Assembly (NCBI GenBank): GCA_020796225.1
Contig: CM036764.1
Location: 22,520,733-22,584,732 of the forward strand
From: Arion vulgaris
Lineage: Eukaryota > Mollusca > Gastropoda > Stylommatophora > Arionidae
Length of the DNA: 64,000 nucleotides
Reading direction: 5' to 3'
Below the pieces are notes generated by a model. That model did no database searches and was not told where the DNA came from. It was given only the letters and a program-made list of their open reading frames with translations. Below, piece after piece: positions 25,201 to 35,300 of the stretch (position 1 is the stretch's first letter; the number at the start of each line of letters is the position of its first letter). The position numbers were made by a program, and so were the translations under genes.

Positions 25201-26329
25201 CAACTAGTCCTCCGGTTCTAATGTAACCGGTTCACCAACACTGAACAGGAACTCTCTCTGATTTGGACAAAAATCTCCGTGGAGGTCTACATCTACTTCT
25301 TAGTTGGGTTCTCTCTCTGTCTGCAACTCAGTTCAATTCTACTTTCTAAAAGTGTCTCTGCCAACTGTCCCTCTGCCAAGTGTGTGTGAAAATGTGTCTT
25401 CACTCTTTCTAACTGGCCAATATTTACTGTTGAAGTCTGTCTCGGGACTACCTACACTGCCTGTTCCTGAGTACCTCTCTGCTCCTCTGTCTCTATCCGA
25501 ATCGCCTATCTAAAGTTTCTGCCAACTGTCCCTCTGCCAAGTCTGTGCGAAGATGATCTGTGTCCAACTGTCTCTGTGAAGTGTGTGTGCGAAGTCTGTG
25601 TCAAGCTGTTGTGTCGAATCTACAATGTGTATTCTATTTATCCCCTGGCAATTTTCTTTGTTTCTAAATCAGTCCTTGTCCTTTTAGTAAAATTCTCACG
25701 GTCAAATCTGTTTAGTTGGCCTGGAAAAACCCAGTTTAATTTGACAATCGTGACCGGACAATCACCCAGACGTTCAAAAAAGAATACAATTAACCTCTCT
25801 GGCTCCAGGAAAGAAAAACAGGGCATAAATCTTCTTCTAGTTAAGAAGAAGTCTCATTACTAACATATCTGGTCTGTAATTATATGTTCCACCGCCCAGG
25901 TATATTGTTACCCCTTTGGTTAATTGAAAAGGAGCAAGGGGAAAACCTGGTGTCATATTCCCTGCTACAAGTAAACGGAGTTATGTCCGAAATTATCACA
26001 TGGTTTCCCTGAATCCACTTGTGTTGATCAACATCTACAAAGCAGAAGTAGCCAAGATTCAGCCAACTAGACTGTGTCGGACATCGACTTTTGCAGATGA
26101 TATCTTAATATATAGGACTACGTCAGATAGATATAATGTTAAACATTTAAGAAACATTATATACCATTTTGCTGTGTTGGGGAAAGTTTCTCTCTTAAGT
26201 CAATCCTAAGAAAACATGTATGTTGTGATTCTGTTTGAATAATTCCATTGTCAGAACTGACATAACCGGAGTTTCCATTGATTGGCAGATCATAGAGCAT
26301 AATGACCGGCTCTGCTATCTTGAGATAAT

Positions 26330-26374
<45 letters not shown>

Positions 26375-29300
26375 GCCTTTTTAACCCGGATTGGGACATA
26401 GACCCTCAACCAACTCATGTCAAGTCTTCCTATCTCTCGCTATCTCCTGTAGATCCCTCCAGCTTTTCTTTATTTGGTTGATCTCTGCCTCCAATCCCGT
26501 CTCCATGTATTTTTCGGCCTCCACTTCTTTCACTGTACCTGTGGGTTCCGGGAAAAGAACCTTCTTGTTATACTCCACCCGAATTTGTCCTATCCGGGCG
26601 CCAGCGTCTTTTTTAGCCTCGTGGTTCACTGGAATCTGTCTTGTTCTCTTTATAAGTTCCTCATTTGTGACCTATCATACCATCTCAGTCCCTCTATTCT
26701 GCGCAAATCTTTTATCAGCAGGGATTATTTGTCCTTTTGTTCCATCAACTGGATATGTCTGTAGTAGATTACGGAATTAGCATTCTAACTTTATCACAAT
26801 CGAACGAACGTATTTAGAATGAAGATATGCAAATAGTCACTGGTTGCACTAGAGATACTCCCATTGCGAAGGTATGCAAATAGTCACTGGTTGCACTAGA
26901 GATACTCTCATTGCGAAGGTATGCAAATAGTCACTGGTTGCACTAGAGATACTCCCATTGCGAAGGTATGCAAATAGTCACTGGTTGCACTAGAGATACT
27001 CCCATTAAGAAGGTATGATATATGCTTGACATTCTGCTGCTATTTTCCCATCCTGTAATCTCCCATATCAAAGTATATATGCTAGATACTGCAGATCAGA
27101 TGTGCCCCCTGTACAATGATATTAATATCATTACGGGGAAGAGAAACAAGCAGGACATGACGTTGATGGCCCAAGCTGGCTTCGATCCCCGAAATTTCAT
27201 AGTCACATGTCCCTATGGCAGAGTGTTATCAATTTCGTTATCGGCAACTCCCAAGTAAAGAATAACAAGAAAGAAGTATGATAATCATGATAACGAAGAT
27301 ACACACACAACATAAACTATCAATAGGACAATCATGATACCGAAGATACACACAGAACGAACTATCAATAGAACAATCATGATAGCGAAGATACACACAG
27401 AACGAACTATCAATAGAACAATCATGATAGCAAAGATACACACAAAACGAACTATCAATAGGACAATCGTGATAACGAAGATACACACAAGACAAACTCT
27501 CAAAAGGACAATCATGATAGCGAAGATACACACAAAACGAACTATCAATAGGACAATCATGATAGCGAAGATACACACAAAACGAACTATCAATAGGACA
27601 ATCATGATAGCGAAGATACACATAAGACAAACTCTCAATCGGACAATCATGATAGCGAAGATACACACAAGATAAACTCTCAATATGAAACCAAAATCAG
27701 AAGAACGTGACCTTAATTCTAGAGCACTTTCTCCTACAAAACAATTCCGAAGCAAATTAGAATAAGGAAAACGAGAATGTTGATGATTTCTGCCACATCG
27801 TTGCTATGAGACTTAAAGATTTGTTTGCAAACAAATAGTTTTATGAAATCAGAATGCATAACGAAGCTGAATGTGTAGTTATGAATATAGAAATTAAAAT
27901 GTAAATTATCTTTCTAGAGTTAGAAACTGAGAGGAAACTTTGAAAAAAAAGAGAGAATCATGTGGTGGGAAAAAAAAAGATGTTTACTGTGATGAGAAGT
28001 GGAATAAAATATGATTACGAATGAGATGATTGGCGTTGTCGGAAATAGAGTAATAAAGAACATGAAACGGAGAAGTGGTGAACCTGTCCCCCGATCAATG
28101 ATATGCTAGTAGATTGTTGAACAGAGGCGCGATTAGTGAGTGCTTCACACGAGCTGTCAGAGAGAGGAGACACTCTGACCATGATATCAAGTCACCTTTT
28201 TTGTGGGGTGTTCCGGACACAAACTTGTGATATGTTAGTCAATATTTTCACCTGCATGAGACATATCTGATAAGTGGGATTCAAACTTTTCATTTTTAGC
28301 AAGTCTCAATGATGTCAGAGAATGATGGGAGAGTTCTACTCTGTAATACAAGACTGCCTAGTTCATAGAGTCTCCCCTCCCGCAATACTGAGTCACAAAG
28401 TCCTCTGTGATTTGGGGAAAAGCTCTCGAAGACAACCCTGTCAGATAGGGTCAACAGAAGAACATCCAACAGAAAGATTAGACAGAAGAACAACAAATAG
28501 AGAACAACCAACATAAAACTCAACTGGAGAACAGCCAACAGAAAACTCAACTGGAGAACAACCAACAGAAAACTCAACTGGAGAACAACCAACAGAAAAC
28601 TCAACTGGAGAACAGCCAACAGAAAACTCAACTGGAGAACAACCAACAGAAAACTCAACTGGAGAACAACCAACAGAAAACTCAACTGGAGAACAACCAA
28701 CAGAAAACTCAACTGGAGAACAACCAACAGAAAACTCAACTGGAGAACAACCAACAGAAACTCAACTGGAGAACAGCCAACAGAAAACTCAACTGGAGAA
28801 CAACCAACAGAAAACTCAACTGGAGAACAACCAACAGAAAACTCAACTGGAGAACAACCAACAGAAAACTCAACTGGAGAACAGCCAACAGAAAACTCAA
28901 CTGGAGAACAGCCAACAGAAATGCTCGCAACATTGACACTACCAATAGAAAGACTTGAGAGAGAGAACTACCAACAGAAAAGTTCTACTCCTTCGTCTGC
29001 AAAAGTAGCAAACCTTCCAGAATGATCTTCATTAGATATTCATGTCCAAAATAGTTCACTTATTTCATTTGTATCTTCTTTTTCTGTTATCAATGCTGAT
29101 CTTCAATTTTAATCTTCTGTAAAATTGACATTTTATCAATGCTGATCTTCAATTTTAATCTTCTGTAAAATTGACATTTTATCAATGCTGATCTTCAATT
29201 TTAATCTTCTGTAAAATTGACATTTTATCAATGCTGATCTTCAATTTTAATCTTCTGTAAAATTGACATTTTATCAATGCTGATCTTCAATTTTAATCTT

Positions 29301-32300
29301 CTGTAAAATTGACATATTTGTCATTTTTTTCCATGATATTCTGAGAAAACTTTTGAGTAACTCTTGCATTGAAAGACATTAATCGAGTTTTGAGATGTCT
29401 TATCACTAATCCATGCCTATCATCCCTATGTTGCTATGAAATAATACAAGCTGTTAAAAAATATAAGTTTTGTCTTTATAGTTAATGTTGAGTTGAACAG
29501 TTAAAATCACCACATTTTTTCCTTAACATTATGTTGCTGTTTGAGAAAGACAACGTTTTGGCTTCAGCAAAGATTCTAGGGTTCTTCAGAAAAAACTGCG
29601 CTTGCGAACAGAATGGCGTGGTCCGGATTCGAGCCCACGAGCTATAGAACGCATAGCGAACGGCTTAACCACTTAGCCACAAACTCATAAAATTCAATCA
29701 ATTATAACGATATGTAATATTGAACAAATCTTTGTAATGTGTTAACTGGGAACTTGGTATTTTTGTGTGGAGTTGATCAACTTATTCAAAGATAGTTAAT
29801 AGAAATCCATTTTCAAAACAAGTAGTCAAAGAAATTAATAAAATTATATACTAAATATGAGCAGATTGGAACAAGTTGTCATTCTGCGCCTTGAAACAGG
29901 ACACAGTCGACTCCGCAGCCACATGTATACAAAATTCAAGATTGACAATTCAGCCATGTGTACATATGGACATGCACATCAGACTGCAGAGCACATACTT
30001 CAAGACTTCCCGAATATGATACACTGAGGCAAACTCACTGGCCTAACGAAACAACACTCGACAGAACACTAAATAGACCTCTGTGTGAGCTACAAAAGAC
30101 AGTAAAGTTTATACAAGAGACAACATTGAATATCTAGACAATATTTCAAGCGAACGAAAGGAAGGAAAAAAGGAATAAAAGTATGTACTAACTTCGTAGA
30201 CAGACAGACAATGATGTTGTATAAGTCTGTCATTACAAAATATACTACAGAGAGAGAGAGAGAGAGAAACAGAGAGAGAAACATATTGACTGAATGGATT
30301 ATCTGAGGTAGTACTGAGACATTAAATGACCAGGTAATCATCACCCACTACTCTCAAACAGTCCACAGACAAAGAGGTAGACACACACACACACCAAAAA
30401 ACTACAATTTAATGACATATTAAATCTGTATAATGTTTTGATCGAACAAGAAAGAACTTGTTGGTGTTATTGTTCATATTTATAGCTCTCTCCAGAAGAA
30501 AATGGAACTCAAAGAAAACTGAGTGATGTAACAAATAATGATGAGAAGACTGAAAGTAGTTTGTACATATAAAAATGACATGAAAGATTGCAAAAGATAA
30601 TTATGAAAGGAAGAATTGTAAAAAAAAAAGATAAAAGGAAGAAAAATATGGAGAAGATGGATTCAGGATGTGACTGATGATTTGAGCATGATCGCAGCAA
30701 AGACAGAACATCTGGTCTATGAGAGAGAGAAATTCAGAAGGACTGTTAGAGTGGCAAAGTTCTGATCAGGACAAGTTACTCGATGGGGGTGATTCATATT
30801 TACCTGTGTTATCTGAATACTCAATATACAGTGGTTTTCAAACTTTAGGACTCACAAGGTTTGCTTTACACGAGGTTCCACATCCAGGAGAGTTGCAGTA
30901 ACCTAATCGTTGTTACGAGATACAAAAGTAAAAAAATCGGTATCCTACTGACAACTTGTAGAACACATAAACCAACCCTACCCCTCAGTGGTATATTTAG
31001 GGAAATTGGGACCGCCAGGTTAAAATAAAAAACTAATGTCGCTAGCTTATATATTGCTTAGAGCACACTACCAACTTCACAGACGGAAAAACGTCAACTA
31101 TCTTAATGTTACGTTATGTCTTGTCTTAATATTATGTCTGTGATACGTTGATGAGCACAATAATTGAAGTAACAGTTTAAGAAAGATGAACACCGTTGTA
31201 AGATGCAACGACTCATCGAATGGTGGAGGAGGGAAGCAAACAATCCGATTAATGTGTTGCATTACGACAAGAAATTTAAGATTTATTGGAAACTAATGAC
31301 GACAATTTTAAAAAAAAAATTTTCTATTTTAATGTTATAATTTTAAATTTGAAAATGTTTTATAAATGAAAAAAACACTGTAAAGTTTACCTTTATACAG
31401 TAAGGGCACCTTCATAGTTTTTATCTCAGCGAATTGAAAGTGTCAGCGACAGGGCACTTATAATGTAGTTTTGACTGCGATTCAAAATTGTCCTCTAAAT
31501 TAGAAATGACTCTTGAAAATAATAACTGTCTTTACTGCCTTTAATACCGTTTTTAGGGCGTTATAGGAGAGCGGGGAAACATGAGCCTGTGGAGTTTAAT
31601 GACCGCATGGCTAGTGCAGTCTCAGCGAAACTGTTCAGGTAAAAGAATTTTTTTAATGCCCAGACAGAAAAAAACTTCTTGGTCTTACCAGGATTGAACC
31701 CGGGTCTCCCGGGAGTCCATGCTGTAATTTATTCAGCCAGACGTTTGAAAGTACTAGTATCCATCTTTAAATCATGCAACTGTGTAATCTATTTATATCC
31801 TCTTTGTGATCCTTAAGGCATTCACAAGTGATCCGCACTGCTGGCGATCTGCTGCCTCTTTGTTCTCTCTCTCTCTCTCGCGATCGTTTTTATGACGTTT
31901 TATCAACTCATACCAAAAAAATGTTCTGTGAACTTTCGGAGAGGAAGAGGCACCAGGGCAGACCACTGCTCAGATATAAAGATGTCTGCAAAGCCTCAAT
32001 GAAAAACTTTCTATAGGTCCCAGCACATGGGAGGGACCAGCTGATGACAGAGTTGTGTGGAAAGTCAAATTACGAAAGGGCGCAGAGTCTTTTGAGAAGA
32101 GACTTATGTACGAGCTGAACGACAAGAGAGAAAAGCGAAAACTCAGAAGTTGTCACAGTAAAACACTTGCCAATTGACCGTCTGTAAAGATGAAAAGGAC
32201 CATATAATAATATAATATATAATGTGATATATAAACAGCCAAATATCAAGAATGGATGTACTTGCACAATTTTCAGTACCTATTGAAGCTCAGGTGCTTA

Positions 32301-35300
32301 TACCTCGGTGGTGTGTTCCGTTTCAACCAGAGTTTACTGGGTTCGTTCTCCGTTAGCCCTTTGCTGTTACCAGCCAAACCTGCAAGGCAGCAGGTTGCTA
32401 TTTTCTTTTTTCAGCACCTTAGACGGCCTGCTCTCCTGGGCGCATGAGCGCCGTCTGCCCAGCGAACCGGTCGTTTTGGGGAACCTTGGTTTACCGCCCG
32501 TCCACTTTTGTGTACGGTTTGCTCCGCTAGCCTTTGTTTGTCCCCAATCAAACTACAAGGCAGCAGTAGTTCCATGAGGGTGGAAACGCGCACTGGCTTC
32601 GCCTCTGCTGGGCTTTCTAGTTTTTCTGCAAATTCGGGTGGTCCGCACACCCTCTTGCCTGCCGCGCTTGCCTCGCTTGCCGTGCCTACCGTGCCCGTTG
32701 TGCCTACCATGCCTACCGTGCTTGCCGTGCGTACCGTGCCATGTTTTTTTGCCCGCCTGTGGACCACCCGTGCATCGTCTGCCTGCGTGCTCGCTCTGCC
32801 CTGGTGCCTTCCTCACCATTTCCGTCAATTCCCACCGTGCTCACATTTGCCTGGGCTGTCCCCGCCTGGGGCTTAACCGGGCCCTCACCCTGTGATGGGG
32901 CACGGGTTTCGCCCCATATGGGCCCCCCCGTGCATCTTCGCATGCGTGCTCGCTCTGCCCTGGTGCCTACCTCACATTTTCCGCCAATTCCTCCAATTCT
33001 GTCACTTACTCCGTGGGAGTTAGCATTTGTTCGCGGACGACTCGTACACTGCTGTATCTTACATTTTGTGAACTTGGACAAATTTTAACGGACACCGGCC
33101 AGGAGATGCGTGCGTTGTTCAGGAATTTTCGGACCCGTATTGCTTTTCCGTGCTTGCACTACTACCACTACCAGTAGCTCTCCTTCGATCCCTGTTACAT
33201 CCTTGTCCAAACCTGAACCAAAGTCTGTTTCCAGGGTCATCACGTGGAGTTGGGGACAGGGTCTTGATTAGTGCCGGCTCACTAATCCTGGCACACCCCT
33301 CATGCGCCTTTGACACCCCCCCTCCTTCTTCATGGTCTCCCTTGTGAGTCTACAATCTTTCACTTGCCTCTCTACTAGCCTCTAGATTTTCCTTAGTCTA
33401 CCCCATCTACTTCTGTCTGCTGCCCATCAAAGAACTATCTTCTTCTGTCTGCTGCCCATCAAAGAACTATCTTCTTCTGTCTGCTGCCCATCAAAGAACT
33501 ATCTTCTTCTGTCTGCTGCCCATCAAAGAACTATCTTCTTCTGTCTGCTGCCCATCAAAGAGCTATCTTCTTCAGTCTGCTGCCCATCAAAGAACTATCT
33601 ACTTCTGTCTGCTGCCCATCAAAGAACTATCTTCTTCTGTCTGCTGCCCATCAAAGAACTATCTACTTCTGTCTGCTGCCCATCAAAGAGCTATCTTCTT
33701 CTGTCTGCTGCCCATCAAAGAACTATCTTCTTCTGTCTGCTGCCCATCAAAGAGCTATCTTCTTCTGTCTGCTGCCCATCAAAGAACTATCTTCTTCTGT
33801 CTGCTGCCCATCAAAGAGCTATCTTCTTCTGTCTACTGCCCATCAAAGAGCTATCTTCTTCTGTCTGCTGCCCATCAAAGAGCTATCTTCTTCTGTCTGC
33901 TGCCCATCAAAGAGCTATCTTCTTCTGTCTACTGCCCATCAAAGAGCTATCTTCTTCTGTCTACTGCCCATCAAAGAGCTATCTTCTTCTGTCTACTGCC
34001 CATCAAAGAGCTATCTTCTTCTGTCTGCTGTCCATCAAAGAACTATCTTCTTCTGTCTGCTGCCCATCAAAGAACTATCTTCTTCTGTCTGCTGCCCATC
34101 AAAGAACTATCTTCTTCTGTCTACTGCCCATCAAAGAACTATCTTCTTCTGTCTGTTGCCCATCAAAGAACTATCTTCTTCTGTCTGCTGCCCATCAAAG
34201 AGCTATCTTCTTCTGTCTGCTGCCCATCAAAGAACTATCTTCTTCTGTCTGCTGCCCATCAAAGAACTATCTTCTTCTGTCTGCTGCCCATCAAATAACT
34301 ATCTTCTTCTGTATGCTGCCCATCAAAGAGCTGTCTTCTTCTGTCTACTGCCCATCAAAGAACTATCTTCTTCTGTCTACTGCCCATCAAAGAACTATCT
34401 TCTTCTGTCTACTGCCCAGCAAAGAACTATCTTCTTCTGTCTGCTGCCCATCAAAGAACTATCTTCTTCTGTCTACTGCCCATCAAAGAACTATCTTCTT
34501 CTGTCTGCTGCCCATCAAAGAACTATCTTCTTCTGTCTGCTGTCCATCAAAGAATTATCTTCTTCTGTCTACTGCACATCAAAGAAATATCTACTTCTGT
34601 CTGCTGCCCATCAAAGAACTATCTTCTTCTGTCTGCTGCCCATCAAAGAACTATCTTCTTCTGTCTGCTGTCCATCAAAGAACTATCTTCTTCTGTCTGC
34701 TGCCCATCAAAAAAATATCATCTTCTGTCTACTGCCCATCAAAGAACTATCTTCTTCTGTCTACTGACATCAAAGAGCTATCTTCTTCTGTCTGCTGCCC
34801 TTCAAAGAACTATCTTCTTCTGTCTGCTGCCCATCCAAGAGCTGTCTTCTTCTGTCTACTGCCCATCAAAGAACTATCTTCTTCTGTCTACTGCCCATCA
34901 AAGAACTATCTTCTTCTGTCTACTGCCCAGCAAAGAACTATCTTCTTCTGTCTGCTGCCCATCAAAGAACTATCTTCTTCTGTCTACTGCCCAGCAAAGA
35001 ACTATCTTCTTCTGTCTGCTGCCCATCAAAGAACTATCTTCTTCTGTCTGCTGCCCAGCAAATAGCTATCTTCTTCTGTCTGCTGCCCATCAAAGAGCTG
35101 TCTTCTTCTGTCTACTGCCCATCAAAGAACTATCTTTACCCAAGTATCCTGACATTATACGGACATGAAATGTCAAATGAAAAATTGAAATACAAATTAA
35201 ATATAATGTTTGTTTTTTTAATTGATGAAAATAACAAATGATTGTTCTAATATTAACCAGTATTATTCTTCTTCTTCGCGTTCGTTCTTTACAACCAATT

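Larger units (their letters stand above)
25960..27130 (+). mobile_element. Nimbus-like (I clade) LINE reverse-transcriptase fragment, interrupted
   Basis: 26060-26330 reads RTSTFADDILIYRTTSDRYN ... and DRLCYLEI, carrying the FADD form of the RT catalytic box. After a foreign insert (26330-26765) it resumes VDYGISILTLSQSNERI, QIVTGCTRDTPIAK and, after a tandem amplification, MLDILLLFSHPVISHIKVYM. Stops and frameshifts make it inactive. Confidence 0.85.

Noticed and set aside
28296..28945. VLQLSFLLV repeat frames resembling transmembrane segments
   Set aside because: They are the reverse translation of a 27-bp minisatellite.
32411..32895. Overlapping proline- and histidine/glycine-rich frames in the GC-rich island as host genes
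   Set aside because: The length is explained by high GC and 9-bp repeats; both strands are open equally and there is no family.
33410..35145. Long open frames of 203 and 250 codons in the KELSSSVCCPSKNYLLLS-type repeat
   Set aside because: They are a 32-bp minisatellite read through rotating frames; there is no signal, domain or splice context.
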